NCBI GenBank assembly: GCA_964020975.1
Contig: OZ026624.1
Span: 70,122,591 to 70,186,590, forward strand
Origin: Hermodice carunculata
Lineage: Eukaryota > Annelida > Polychaeta > Eunicida > Amphinomidae
Length of the DNA stretch: 64,000 nucleotides
Direction of reading: 5' to 3'
Position numbers and translations under genes: made by a program. The first letter of the stretch is position 1. Every line of letters begins with the position of its first letter. The notes under the pieces are model-generated. The model saw only the letters and a list, made by a program, of their open reading frames with translations. It did no database searches and had not been told where the DNA came from. This document shows, one piece after another, positions 45,130-58,193 of this stretch.

Positions 45130-46500
45130 TGGCTTTGTTAGCGTGCGGTGTTTGGTTTCCAATATCATTGTCATATTTATAATTTGTAAAAATGCTACAG
45201 TCTCTCAATTTACCACTTGTGATGATATCATGCTTACTAACGACCATCCAGAACTTACCACAGTTTTTCTTTGTAAATTGTTGCACTATCAAAAATGCAA
45301 AGATACGTTTTCTCCGAAAGCAGTTTTAATAATTACCAAACCTCTAACAAAACTAATTGACCTTTCTTTAGGGCAAAACAGTTCCCATCAATTTGGAAAG
45401 AAGCACACGTTACACAGTTGCATCAAAAGGTGAAGAGCTATGTTTGGCAGTCGCTCAACATTAAGAAGTAAGGATCCTATTCGTCAACATCAGCCAGGCA
45501 TTCGATAAAGTGTGGCATAAAGGTCTCCATAAGTTAGAAAAATGTGGTTTCATAGGAAATTTACAATCCTGGGTGGAAGATTATCTTCATAACTGGAAAC
45601 AACACGTAGTTATCAATGCCAATTCCTCCAGCTGGGGAACTATTTCTGCTGGCGTCCCCCAAGGATCAGTTCTAGGTCTGCTCCTGTTTTGGATCTATGT
45701 CAAACATATAGTTGATATTGTGAATTGTAATGTTAAACTGTCTGCCTACGACACATCCCTTTCCCTTGCATTTCATGACGCAACCCATGCAGCTACCGTT
45801 CTTAATCAAGATCTTGCCTCTATGGACAACTGGTCCATAGAGTGGCATATTTCCTCCAATGCCTTAAAAGCTGACATTATCCTTGTCTCTCTTAAAAGAC
45901 ATATTCTTGACCAATAACCGCTTGTTTCCGAAGGCTGTCAGCTAGAAAATGTGCCCAAATACAAATCTCAAGATATTACCATGAAATCTGATTTTAAATG
46001 GGACGCCCATATTGCAGAAATTGCCGCCAACGCTTCCAAACAGATCAACATGTTGAAGTCTCTTCGGTTTCAAATTGATCGCGTTAAATAAAAAGTTATT
46101 TACTTTTCATATATTCGTTCCATTTTAGAATATGGGAATGTGGTCTGGGACGCCTGTGCTCAGGCTGACGAAAAGATCTTAGGAGATTTATAGTTGGCTG
46201 TGTCCCCCAAAGTGACAGGAGCTATGCAAATTACCCCCAGTGTTTAATTATATGAAGACACTGGTTGGGAGACTCTCCCCAGACAGAGAGATCTCGAAAC
46301 TTTCTGTGATGTATAAGATAGTCAACACATGAACTCCTAGTTATTTGTATACTGTTTTTCCCAATGTTCCAGCACCCTACGGAAATTACTGCCACAACAC
46401 CAGGTGTCAATCTGATGTACATAAACGTTTTGACTTAGATTCAATTCCAACCAGATTAATGTTGTTCGAAAAATCCCTTTTTTCTTCTTCCACTTGAAGT
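45130..46500 (+). mobile_element. LINE reverse transcriptase fossil
   Basis: The best block is a 135-codon open frame at 45.51-45.92 kb: WHKGLHKLEKCGFIGNLQSW, WKQHVVINANSSSWGTISAG then [19 protein letters not shown], and LSAYDTSLSLAFHD. These are the RT palm motifs of Jockey/CR1-type LINEs (AFDxVWHxxLxxKL, [21 protein letters not shown], ADDT, here AYDT). Upstream, FSPKAVLIITKPLTKLID matches the RT finger region; downstream, DFKWDAHIAEIAANASKQI, SYIRSILEYGNVVWDA and TGWETLPRQRDLE match the tail. Several frameshifts and stops separate the blocks, and the catalytic ADD is changed. Confidence 0.85.
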
Positions 46501-48471
46501 GCAAGATTACAGACTTTGTGCCAGGTCAAAAGGAGACTTTTTAGTGCATTGGAATGATCTTGCAATACATTGTATCCCAACTTCTTAACAAGGCAAGATA
46601 TATCTATTTTACTTTTCAGACTATGCATGAATATAAATCTTTTTCAAATAAGTATTTTAGAGTCACGTATAGGTTGGTTTGGTGCTTCTGCTTCCTTTAA
46701 TACTTGCCCTCGATTTGTTATGATACTCAACAATTTTCATACATATGTTAACACTTTCACTGCAAATTAATCCCATGGGAAATCTACTTAACGTTGAGAT
46801 TCTAGCACTTTGATAATACAAAACACCATTTAAATTTTATGTCCTGAAAGTAAAAATAATAAAAAAAAAAATAGATAAATTAAGTGAAGCAAATAGTACC
46901 AGCAATAATATGGCACCGAAAGACTGTTTTGAAATAATTATATTAGCGATCACAAACTTTGGTCTACTTAAGGGTATTCTTGAAAATTTGATAAAATATT
47001 ATTCAAAAAAATGATAAAATTTCAGAATGTCTTTAAATTTGCATTGACATTCAACTGGGGTCTCTTTCCGCAGTCTGCCGACAATTCGACTGCTGTCACA
47101 ACCCGTGCTAAAAGAGTGAATGAAGTTCACGCAGCATTTTGTTTAAAAACAATTTGGTTTGGTTATTGTCACTGCAGTCTCGATAACATGTTTTTATAAT
47201 TTTATCTGTGGAAGAGTTTATACAAAAAAGTAAACGTTTCGAAGTTGAATGATTAATATGATACATATATTGGTAACTTCTACAAGGCCCTCTCTCTGTG
47301 CTTTGTTCTACTGGAGTCCATCTTCTATTTTTTTTCTTGCTCATGCGTCACCATAACTAGAGTGCTTCTTGTTCTCGACGTGGGGTAGCACATCTTGTGT
47401 ACATCACGTCTGTCTTCTCTTGGGAGAGGGATTCACAAAGGGCTCTGCCCTTCTTCCTAATTGTTTTTTCCTGTGAATTGTATCTTTAAACTATTTCAAT
47501 TTACACTGATGCCTTCTCTTCTAGCCAGAGAAATCGTTCCTGACCTATACCTCCACGGGGATATATTTTTTAACATGAGTTATACCCAATTGCGCCTAAA
47601 ATACTCCAAATAAAATTCCGATCTTTACAAAGTGAACATTTTTACCAACCCCATGTACCCCTCTGTAGGCTTTAAGCACTTTCTTTTCCCTGTCCAAATT
47701 ACATTTTGCCAGAGAAAGACATTATTTAGGACTGCTATCCCTATATTTGCTCCTGAGGTTGGCTCTACTCTCAGTATTCATATTGGTAGTGATAAGCTAG
47801 CCTAGATCTTCCTCTATGACACCCATGATTTATTTGATCACAGAACAGTCAATTATATGAAGTCTTTCAACAGTTCATCAGAGAAATTGGACAGATCAAT
47901 GAGTAAATTTTCTGCAATTGGCATGGTGAATGGTTCTTACTGGATTCATTTGAATTACGTAGTTCTTTAGAGCAGCACAAACTGTGTTTTTCGTGTTGAT
48001 CGATCATTGTATCTTTTAATTTTACATAATGAGAATGGTTATGGCAAAATGCTCCTACATAACACTGATAAATGCTTTAGTATGAGTTGTCCTATCCTGT
48101 TTGTCATATAAAGTGCATATAATTTGTTTAAGTATCCATATTTTAAAGATCCAAACTTAATCATCTAGATGTTCTATGGGGGTCAGCCACATGAAATAAA
48201 TATATTTATAATAAAGTATAACATACTCCATAGTGTAGACAACTTTTTGTGATCTGTTTGTGCCACACTTTCTCTGAAAATAGGACGTTATCTGGACATT
48301 GTGTGCTGATTATATGAAGTTGATTTGGAATTCATTAAAAACTGCAGAATCCAATGCAAGCTCCTTGTTCAATTGTTAAATATAACCTGGTGATTTCCCA
48401 TATTTGTTGATTAATATATCCCCTGGGGATTTCCCACACGCATTTGCCGATTAAAGATAATTGTGATATCC
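46501..48471. other. No recognised gene
   Basis: AT-rich sequence between a LINE fossil and element B. Short open stretches near 47.5-48.0 kb are interrupted in every frame and match nothing I recognise. Confidence 0.5.
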
Positions 48472-49211
48472 TGTTACGATGCCCACCTGTTGAATATTAT
48501 CAGAACTCTACAAAGAATCACAGCAGTGATATAACTTTAGCACAAACAATATATTAACAATCAAAATATGTATAAAGTAGGTACACTAGTCTATACTGGT
48601 ATTTCAACAGTCAAACAGTCTTATGTAAATCCTAATCCCTGGTGAAATTATCCACTGGTAGGGTCCCACAATTCCAAGTCCTATGACAGGTACCAAATGA
48701 TGTGGTATAAATCCCACAGAGGTACGCTTTCGGTCCAATGTGGTACTGAAAGATGTCTTGCATATACAATCCCACAGAGGGACGGCTTGGTTCCAATGTG
48801 GTCCAATATAACAGTGCTATCAAAGTGTAAATGGGCAGCACCAAATATACAAGGCCACTCAAGACACTGTCCACATTTCCACAGGTACAATGTAAGCAAT
48901 GGCTCACAGTCCCAATGGCTTGATGACAACACACAGATTCTGTCACATCCTTCAGAAATCTCTTTCCTTCTCAGCAATCTTCTGTTCTCCTGTCTCAGTC
49001 AGGAAATACTTGGTTTATATGGACACAGAGAAATATCACCACTGTTCCAGTGTTTTCCAATTATTTACGCATCACAGTGGAGGTCTGCCTTGATCACCTG
49101 ACATGAATGTAGGTCAGCATTCTTGCTGATTCCGTCTGTTTACAAATAACATGTGAGTCACCCACAAACAGGTCAACTTTAAAACAAACAACCCCACACA
49201 TTTTCATAACA
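48472..49211 (-). repeat. 3' LTR of element B
   Basis: Plus-strand TGTTACGATGCCCACC to TTTTCATAACA, alignable with 58216-59049 and 21402-22190. A purine-rich tract (minus) lies immediately inside. Confidence 0.88.
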
Positions 49212-50878
49212 CATCTCCCTCCTTTGAGAAAGAAAAATTGGACATATTAGGACAATTTTTCTTCCCAACTGTCAATGACACCTCTTAGGTTCTCCTACCT
49301 ACAATACACAGTGATTTCCAGCAAGAAATATGTACTCTTTTCACAAAGTAGTATTTAGATTCACATAGATTAATTATCTGATAATGTGGACACATTCATG
49401 TTTATAATACTTACACAATCATCACCCAATTCCTATCCTATCCATACAGACATCCACTCTTGGGATCAGGTAAACAGGAATCTCAGAGTTTGACTTAGTC
49501 ATAGAGTTCACTTTTCTATAACAAATGCAAACTTTCGTTGAACCATCAGGTTTCGGAACCAATACAATAGGACTATTCCAGCTACTTTAGCTTGGTTCTA
49601 TAAAATCATTTTCCAGCATGTAATTTATTTCTTCTCAAACTGCAGCCAATCTCAGAGGATTCATCTGAGAAGGTTGTTGCTTTATTGGACCAGCATCGCC
49701 TAAGTCTACATCATGACTTAATACTGAAGTGCGGCCAGGCTGGTCTGAGAATAAATGTTCAAATTCATGAATAAGTTTTTCTAGATCAGCTTGCTATGCA
49801 GGCTCCAAATGACTGATCTTACTATCAAGATTTTGTAATATTTCAGAGTTCTGTATTTTTACACTGGATATAGAACTCACGTCTTCATTTGAGAATGGAT
49901 CATTCTCATCATCCCCATCAACATTTCTATCATTCTTTAAAGGAGTGGCCCTGACAATTGCTACTGGTGTTCCCCTTTCATGGTATCCTTTTAACATACT
50001 GATGTGACAAAGTCGTTTAGCTTTCCTCCTATCTGGTGTAGATACAATATAATCCACATCATTCAACTTTCTTTCAACCAGAGAAGGACCACTGACTTTG
50101 GCCTGTATTCAATGCTCTTGCATAGGGAAAAGTACCAACGCCTTGTCTCCTGGTTTAAAACTTCTTTTCCTTGTTTTCTTATCATACCATGTTTTCATTT
50201 TACCCTGTGAATTCATCAGATTTGATTGTGCCACCTCACAAGCTTTTTCAACCTTTCTTTGAATTTGGACACATATTCTATGATAGGTTCATCTTGTGTC
50301 TCCACCAACTATTTTTCTTTCATAAGCTTTAGTGGGCCTCTCACAGTATGTCCATATATCAGTTTAAATGGACTGAACCCCAGTGACCCATTTGGTATCT
50401 CTCTGGTGCCAAATAGTAACATATGTATACCTTTATGACATTCATTCTTATTTTTAAAACAATAGGTTCTCATCATATTCTTCAGTGTTTGATGATACCT
50501 TTCTACAGCCCCTTGTGTTTCTGGATGATAGGTTGAAGATTTAATCTGTTAATGCCTCACTGATGGGCAACCTCCTGAAACACTGCAGACACGAAATTTG
50601 AACCTAAGTCACTTTGTATCTATATGGGCAGTCCTACTATAGTGAAAAATTTCATTAAAGCATCAATGATCACAGGAGCTTTGAAGGTCAAATGACAAGC
50701 TCAAATTTGCTATTAAATTTGTGTTTTTTCGATGCGAGACCCCTCTAATAATCAACAGTTGCCAGTTGAAGTGAAAAATGTGAATCAAATCTGTCAAAAA
50801 GCGCTTTTTTGGCAGACTCAAAGATGGCCATTGTTCCTGAACATTTTCGACACGGCCCGCTGGAGCGCAGCACAATTG

Positions 50879-50886
50879 TGACGTCA
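50879..50886. promoter_or_regulatory. CRE-type palindrome TGACGTCA, left end of nested transposon
   Basis: Perfect cAMP-response-element/ATF site about 195 bp inside the left inverted repeat and just upstream of the THAP coding exon. Confidence 0.5.
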
Positions 50887-50957
50887 TTTTTGTCATTGGG
50901 GTCCAGTACCCGGTGGCCATTACTGTATTGATTGCTGGTTATTACAATAGTTCCTGG

Positions 50958-51324
50958 GAAGTTATGGTGTATTGGGCTGCCGTTGGTTGTACCAATGGCA
51001 CAAACTTCGGTGGAAGTTTCTACAAGTTTCCAAGAGACAAAAAGTTAAGGAAAGCATGGAAGGCAGCGATCAAAAGAGAGGGATTTAATCCAGACCATCA
51101 CACGCAACCAGTGTTGTGCAGTGACCATTTTGCTCAAGACGCGTTCGACAAGAACCCAGAGATAGCACGCAAACTTGGAATGTAAGTTGCGGCTGAAGAA
51201 GGATGTAATTCCAACTCTTCATATTTAGAACACTCCGAAAAGACAGGGAGATATCACAGATTCAGAATGTCCGCCGACGAAGCGAAGGCGATCGAACGCA
51301 CTGACCAAACGCCAGAACCTCGCG
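50958..51324 (+). CDS. THAP-domain exon of the nested transposon (damaged)
   Basis: The open frame at 50913-51185 contains VYWAAVGCTNGTNFGGSFYK, FPRDKKLRKAWKAAIKREGF and QPVLCSDHFAQDAF, a THAP zinc finger (C2CH, with FPxDxxxRxxW-like FPRDKKLRKAW and CSxHF). The first zinc cysteine (MxxxCAAxGC in the family) is Trp here. After KLGM the domain continues in the next frame as CKLRLKKDVIPTLHI (family LKxxAVPT), followed by a stop and then a basic PPTKRRRSNALTKR, ending at a strong donor GCG|GTAAGT. So it carries one frameshift, one stop and one lost zinc ligand. THAP modules give sequence-specific DNA binding at transposon ends. The basic tail resembles a nuclear localisation signal. Confidence 0.75.
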
Positions 51325-52351
51325 GTAAGTACAGGCAACACACAGTAGCGCTTGTCCATTTCTGTGTTCTCATGGAAGGGGGGGAGGGGGGAGGTCGCTT
51401 ATCGGTGATGGCCAATTGGCGCCTGTAATTCACAACGTTTCATGTGTATTCATCATCAAACGTTTGTAAATTTGGCTGTATTCAGTATTGCAATAAGTTA
51501 TGGTAGTTGTATAAAATTATGTCCAGTGAATTACCAGGTTAATTATTGTCGTCTGTTGTGTGGATGGTCTCAATCTGAACGTGCACGACTCATTCCACCT
51601 CCCTGGTCAGATCCATGCATTTCACCTGTTTACCGTGCTGAGTTTCCCGCAACAGCATAAACACGAGACGTCGTTCAGTGGCAATAGTAAGACCAGCGTG
51701 TGGCCTACATGGATTATGCACAACACCAAAAATGTATATTTGTATATATATGTTGGGTTTTGTGCTCGTGAGTTGTGATTATTATTGAAGTTACAGTTTC
51801 ATCATGTGTTCATACAGAACTGACTTTTTTATTTTTATGTTCAGCTAATTGCAGAACAAGACCAGGCCATAACAAGAACAGGTAACTGAAGGGACACAGC
51901 AAGCTGTATTTGAATTCAATGGGGTAGGCCTATCAGACAGAGCAAACTGGTACTCAATTGCAAGGGACAGACCAAGTTGTACACAGTTCCAATGCGACAG
52001 GCCCACATCTATCTGCTCCTATCCATGTGGCTACACCAAAGGTTATTATAATTTACATTATGCCAGTCCAGATAAACATGTTTCAGTGTACAAAAATAAA
52101 TAATGTTTTTATGACTATTCATTTGTGGATAATCAAAAGGTTATTCTACTAGGAACTGCAGAAAAAAACTGTTTTTACTTTCAAGTTAGTTACTTGATAA
52201 ATGTAGATGTAGTGATTTCAGATAGTTACATAATTGTAAAGCATTTTTCACTCAGTAACAACAGTAGGCAAGTAAGTGCCGAAAAAAAGGGGAAAAATGT
52301 GAAATAAAATGCTTCTTGGTGCACAATCACCTTATTATTATTGTTATTATA

Positions 52352-52359
52352 ATTATTAC

Positions 52360-52428
<69 letters not shown>
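52352..52428. repeat. (ATT)n microsatellite
   Basis: About 75 bp of ATT trinucleotides inside the nested transposon. Confidence 0.98.
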
Positions 52429-52429
<1 letters not shown>

Positions 52430-52731
52430 TTGTTTTCATATCATGTACATCATTTTACAGTCCCATGGTACTTTACTTTTATTATAAAACAGTTATGTTT
52501 TTTTTACACAACTTACGCCTGCAGAAAGCAAAAAAGAAAAAGAAAAATGGCAGAAACAAAACCGGTTATCTTGAGAAAACCTTTATTACACTCACTTGAA
52601 CACATTTTATTCGAGACAATATTGCACCAATACGTATTTACAGTCGATGTCAATATTAATTCTAATTAATACAATCAGATGAAAATACATTTATTCCATT
52701 CACCAGCTGAATATTTCTGGTGTAATTACAG

Positions 52732-52880
52732 GTTGCTATTGGCTTGCCTTCACTTCAACGAGAACAGCAGACGTCAACAGGCAAGGACCAAGGATGGAGA
52801 GCTTCAGTACAGTGTGTCTTTCCCCAAGGCAAAGAAGGGAGCGCCAACAATAAATCCAACGAAAGGAAAATGTACATATG
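52732..52880 (+). CDS. Internal exon of the THAP transposon gene
   Basis: Bounded by acceptor GTAATTACAG and donor ATATG|GTACGT. It encodes LLLACLHFNENSRRQQARTK, DGELQYSVSFPKAKKGAPTI and ends KCTY. The H-x-NEN-x-R block followed by xxGELxYSVSFPKxKKG is a conserved tail I remember from transposase-like repeat proteins of corals and other aquatic invertebrates, and parallels IDWNEHVDR at the end of the 30.7-32.4 kb gene. It ends in phase 1 and joins the next exon in frame. Confidence 0.6.
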
Positions 52881-53101
52881 GTACGTGTAAATATATCTAG
52901 GGGATGAAGCATTGTGAAACAAATATAGTAATATTTTATACCAAATATGAATTACTGGAAAAAGTGCACATGTTGATCAGTATTTTGGAGGCAAAGGTCC
53001 TTGTGCTTTTCACTGGTAATATTGTGGTAAGTTGAGGGTCCATTGTCTGATAGTTGTGCATCACATGCAGTATTGTCAATTTATTATCGTTTTTGTTACA
53101 G

Positions 53102-53283
53102 CATATGTTCAAGAGCTCACGGAAGAAGTACTGCGATTGAGGACACAGTACCCCAGTTACCGACTTGCAAGGCAACTCGTTCTTCAACTTCAACAGTCCG
53201 AACCCGTAATCCCACCTATTGCAAGCCAATACGAGAGGCCTGACAAAGCAAATATGTCCATATGGGCTTTCACTGGCAGATAG
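53102..53283 (+). CDS. Terminal exon of the THAP transposon gene
   Basis: After acceptor TTTTTGTTACAG the frame (phase 1, giving Ala with the preceding G) reads AYVQELTEEVLRLRTQYPSY, then RLARQLVLQLQQSEP and SIWAFTGR before a TAG stop at 53281-53283. The YVxELxxEV segment follows the FPKxKKG block in related proteins. A downstream AATAAA-like ATAAAATG occurs near 53.42 kb. Confidence 0.55.
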
Positions 53284-53329
53284 TTCCATCAGCACTTCCT
53301 CTCCTCTTTTGTCTTCATTGGTACACAAT

Positions 53330-55120
53330 GTGTACACTTGCACCTGCAGAAAAAAAGTGTAAATATTGGAAAATTGTACATACTGGTTAGAGATCCGATG
53401 AGATAACTAGAATAAAATGTGATTTTGTACACGAAAGTGTTTGTTATTCCAAATACCTTGGTGCACAATCAGTAACCTTCCTATGGAAAGGTCTTAGTAT
53501 GGTCGATATTTGATAAAATGTATTTCATATTGTATTCACCAATAATAGTATCTTGGCAAGTATATGCCCCACCCTCATCCTACTTGCCCTGTATGTTTCC
53601 TTCCCTTCCACAAGAGATTAGATTACACATGACATCCAAGACTGAACTAATATTTTATAACTGATAGTTCAAAAAAGTAAAGCTACACAAATTACTTCTG
53701 AATTTATACATTCATGATTAATTTTGCTTTTGTTTCAAATGATCTATATGGGCTGTGACTAACCATCAACTTCAGGCATACAAAGAAAGATTTGGCAACA
53801 TAAATTTATCTACTTCAACAAAGTGGAATGGAAAGTGTAATATTTTATATGTTTGAATTACAAAGTAGATCTTCAATAATGAATCAATTCTTGGAAAGTC
53901 CCAGCAGTTTTTCAGAATGTTGGCTGTCAGACCCAAGATAATTTTTTCTTTCTTTACTTGTGCTAGCCTGCCTACAAGTGAAAAAAATCACAGTTGACCA
54001 CTATTTATACTTTGAACAGGAAAAAGGTTTTAGGAATCTTTTGACAGTTTTAGTGTATGGCTCAAATCGACACAATGCCCAGTGTTTGTTTGTTTGTTTG
54101 TTTTTTTGTTTTGTTTTGTTTTTCTTTTTTTTTTGTGCAAGTCAAATAAAGAAAGTGAGAGAAAAAGAAAAAAAGCAAGCAAACAAGCAAGAAAAGTAAG
54201 AGAAAGAAAGAAAATAAAGAGAAAGGAAGGAAGAGAAGAAAGAAAGCTTTTGGACACTCATATAGTCTGAATAAGCCTCACTGCCTCCTAGCTATGCTTT
54301 GAATGAAAGACTTGGATTTCAAAATTGTCAGAATGCCACCCACCCACCCCCTTTTTTTTTTTTTTTTTTTTTTTTTTTGCTTTTTCACTTCGCACTATTT
54401 TATGTTACAGAAGCAACAACTAGGTTGAAAATTGCTACGAACTTTTCACCCATCAAGACAGTATTTGGGTGGGACATACTTGCTCTCACTCAAAAACCCT
54501 TTCATAAATATGGAATATATTCATAGCAATCAATTCATAGCGTTTCCTTTACCCAGTCGTTCGTCAGCACCGTATTTGACTTTGTATGCACGCCTGTGTA
54601 TTCTACTTAGCCAGAACAGTAGCTGCCGTTTACCTCCCGCCTCTCATAAACTAATTATCACTGTTAGCATCAGTGATTGTGCAATGCGATAAAGCATGAC
54701 CCGGTAGCCAGTCTTGTATGGCCTTGTGCATTACTGCCCCACTCCAAGCTACTCACGATCTATGCAGACGGCTCGGTCAAATTTGGCTTTTGAAAAAATG
54801 TCATTCGTTTGTTACAAGTATCATCACATGCACAATACCAATGGCATCTAAAATACAGACAAGCTCGAGTTTACAAACGAGACAAGGGGCTTTACGGAAG
54901 TCTTCCACGGGCACGGTACTCCCGAGAAAGGGCATGGAAAAATGCCCCAGCATACACACGTATTTTATTGCCAGCTACGCGTAATTTGTTGATCTGTATA
55001 ACTTTAATTCGATACGAAATTTTAGTGTACGCTATTGTGACCATATGACACGAGAAAAATCTACAAAACTCTGTCCTAGTGTCGTATGTTCCTCGCGCAA
55101 AATTGAGTTATAATCCACAT
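53330..55120. other. Internal region of the nested transposon without clear coding
   Basis: Contains poly(T) tracts at 54.10-54.14 and 54.35-54.38 kb and GAAA-rich sequence at 54.15-54.25 kb. No convincing exon seen, although the remainder of the minus-strand gene starting at 55.34 kb should lie here if intact. Confidence 0.5.
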
Positions 55121-55122
55121 AC

Positions 55123-55341
55123 CATGTCCATGAAACATCTGTTGGGTCCTCCAGCTCTGGGTCCCCTGTCCCCCTTCTCGGAGTCGCACGGCACCACCGC
55201 CACCTCCTCAATACGTCTCTTCTTTGCTAAGGGCTCATACATGTACCGTTTTACAACAGATCTGATTATAACCTATGGTCCAAAACTACTCTCTTCATCA
55301 TCTTCCCAACCGAACATAGGGTTAAACATGTATTCCACCAT
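55123..55341 (-). CDS. First exon of a second, convergent gene in the nested transposon (one stop)
   Basis: An ATG in good context (AAGAAGATGG) at 55341 opens MVEYMFNPMFGWEDDEES, one TAG follows after FGP, and the same frame goes on VVKRYMYEPLAKKRRIEEVA and GPNRCFMDM to a donor ATG|GTATGT in phase 0. The start and the YMYEPLAKKRR motif recall N termini of invertebrate P2X7-tail-like repeat proteins (from memory). It points inward from the right end, opposite to the THAP gene. A CRE palindrome lies 28 bp upstream. Confidence 0.45.
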
Positions 55342-55368
55342 CTTCTTTCCCACTCGCTTTGACAAGAA

Positions 55369-55376
55369 TGACGTCA
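55369..55376. promoter_or_regulatory. CRE-type palindrome TGACGTCA, right end of nested transposon
   Basis: Perfect TGACGTCA about 200 bp inside the right inverted repeat, immediately upstream of the minus-strand ATG at 55341. Confidence 0.5.
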
Positions 55377-58193
55377 CAAAGCGCGCCATCTGGCGGCCAA
55401 AATACGGCAAAAACCTCAATAATGTTTTCAGTGGTGAGGGTGATAAAATACGTTTTTTTTTCGTATCCCGGAGGTAAAATCATACAAAAATTCTTTTGGG
55501 TTCGAAAAATGTGGTCCTGATGTACAGATTAAAGTTAAAATGTGGGAAATTACCGTCGTCTTTGACATTTGACCTTAAATGTTTCTCAATAGGGTGGCCT
55601 CAGGATACCTAGTGGCTGAATCCATGATACTGAGAAGAAACTTATTTCTCACTTTTGTTTTCGGAAGTGGTCCTACACATTAAAAAAAAACAAAAAAACC
55701 CGTTCTCAAGAACTGAGATACTGATCAAAGGAGCAGGCTTTATTTTCTGATTAGGTTTTCCGACCAGTTGACATGTATGACATGTATTACAAAGTTCTAC
55801 CAGATCCCAATGTAATCTGAGCCAAAAGAAGTGCTGTAATATTCGATCTTGAGTCTTCTTCATACCCATGAAGACTGCCATAGGCACATCATGCGCTGTC
55901 TTTAAAACTTCTGTCCTATATAATGGAAACACCACTATTTGATGGATGGATCTGCATTCTTCATCAGTGGGTGCATCTGGAGGTCTCCATTTCCTCATCA
56001 ACACTCCTGATTTAATATAATAACAGACTGGGTCTTTTTGTGCCTCTTCTGCAGTGAATAATATTTTAGTTTACCTGGTCAGAGAGGTTACCATCATGGC
56101 ATACCTCTGGACTCAAGTTACCTTCATGGATTACTTGGTCCTCAAGGTTACCAGACAAGAATGTCTCTGCCAGTCCTAGACATACATCATCCTTGTCACT
56201 GGCTTCTTGTTTAGAAGCTTCGAGAGCAATTAACCTTGTCACTACACAGGTGGGGAAAATGCCCGGAAATTCCTGCACAAGATGATCTCTGTCCTCTCTT
56301 GTGACTGGCTCATCTGTTAAATATAATACCGGTTTACCTTTCACATAATGCCCTGCTATATCATTCCCTAGAAGGAAGGTCACATCTTCTATCGGGAGAC
56401 TTGATATAATACCTACAATCGCTGGTCCAATTTTGAAATCAGAATTCAGGTAAACTTTGTGAAGCGGGACTGTTATGTACTTTCCATCGACACCCTGAAG
56501 TACTTCACAGGGTTTTAGATAAGTTTCATCCGACAATGGAAGTACATCTTCCAAAAGTAAAGACTGGGCAGCACCAGTGTCCCTTGGGATCACCACTGCC
56601 TTTTGGTCAACAGCATTTTTTTCTGTGACACCACCCCTTCCGATTTGAAACTTTCATAGCCATCCAATATGGACTCAGATACTCCAACAGGTGGGTTTTC
56701 AAATTTAGCATGGAGATTATCAGAATGTTTATCAGATATTTTTAGAGGTGGGCACCCCTTTATGCTGGCTTAACCAACTGGTTTCCATGTATTATTTGTC
56801 TTTCTGTGGAGTAAAAAAAAATACAACTCAGATTTGACATGACCCCTTTTATGGCAGTAACTGCATGTGGGTCCATTAAAGAATTTCTGCCCTGTTTTTT
56901 GATTAACAGGTGTATCAGACTGAGGAGAAGTATTTGGCTTTCGTTTTTCAATTTTTTTTGATGGGGGAGAGGTTCCCGAATCCCTTTGGTTTCTATCCAA
57001 ATTTAGATCTGAACTGACCCTGCTTGGGTTTTCCAAAGAAGCTTTTACTTCCCAACTGATAGTCATCACCTTCATGTAAGTTATCTGCCTTACGTTCATC
57101 CAGGTAGGTCTTAATTTCTTTTGTAATGCAACCTTTAAAATCTTCTACCAAAATAAGTTCCGTTAATTTGTAAAAATCATTTTCTATTGTTTCCTGGAGG
57201 CACACCAAATGTCAAACAGATTCTCTTTATTTCTGGCAAGTTCCACGTAAGTTTCACCTGGTTCCTTTTGGCTCTCCCTGATTTTTTGTCTGTAAGCCTC
57301 AGGTACTAGTTCATATGCTTTCAGAACAGCATTTTTCAACACATCATACTCAGAACTTTGTTATATGCGAAGGAAAAATAAACTTCTTATGTTTTTCCGA
57401 TGAACACACTTTGTAACAGAAGAGGCAACACCCCTCTAGGCCATTCTAAAGTCTCAGCTCCTTTCTCAAAAGACAGAAAGAATTTTGACACTTATGTTTC
57501 TTCAAATTGTGGTACTAAACGTGCATTCTTGGCTACATCAAAATATCCTGAATGTGCTGAATTGTCTGATCTAGAATACCTAAGTCAAAGCTCTCTCAGC
57601 TTTAACTCTTCTTCTCTAGCCTCTCTGGCCTCCCATTCCTTTTCTTTCATCGGCTTCTCTTGCTTCCTCTCTTGCAGCCTGTGCTAATTTTAGCTCATGC
57701 TCCCTTGCTTCTTTTGCTGCCTGTGCTAATTTAAGCTCATGCTGTCTTGCTCTGTCATCACTCTCAAGTTTTAATTTGGCTAATTCCATCTGAATTGCTA
57801 AAATTTCATCCTCTATTCCCTCATCCTCAAGGAAACCTTCTTTAAACAAATGTGAAATTATCATTGTTTCAAAGGTATTTTCCTGATACCTGATGGTACT
57901 TCTAAATTAAAGTATTTTGGCCACATTTTCAAGGTCCTCCTTTACCAAGATATCAAATCTTTGACTGTTTTGTCCTCATTTCCCAGAAACACACTTGGAT
58001 CTATTGGCATGTTGTCCTATTGTGTGTGTACTGACCAACACCTTTTTTTGTAAATACCAGATATCCTTTGTTGAGTTCAAACTGCAAGATTCAGTATTGA
58101 AAACCGGATTTTCCAGATAATGCAACTGTTATATGGTTGTTGCAAAATAATTCAACATTTTGTTTAGGCTTTAATCCCGTTTGTCTTGGAATT

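Larger units (their letters stand above)
50684..55576. mobile_element. 4.9-kb DNA transposon with THAP gene, nested in element B
   Basis: The ends are inverted repeats: left AAGGTCAAATGACAA, right (reverse complement) AAGGTCAAATGTCAA. The flanks correspond to adjacent sequence in element A (GGAGCTTTGA|TG...GCCTCAGGA), which shows the uninterrupted site. Plus-strand coding traces are a THAP exon at 50.95-51.32 kb, a spliced exon at 52732-52880 and a last exon at 53102-53283. A separate minus-strand exon starts at 55341. No catalytic transposase core is visible, so it looks like an internally deleted, non-autonomous copy. A TGACGTCA palindrome sits about 195-200 bp inside each end. No clear target duplication could be read. 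It is younger than element B. Confidence 0.75.

Noticed and set aside
52309-52669. ORFs of poly-Tyr or poly-Ile
   Set aside because: Translation of the (ATT)n tract in the nested transposon.
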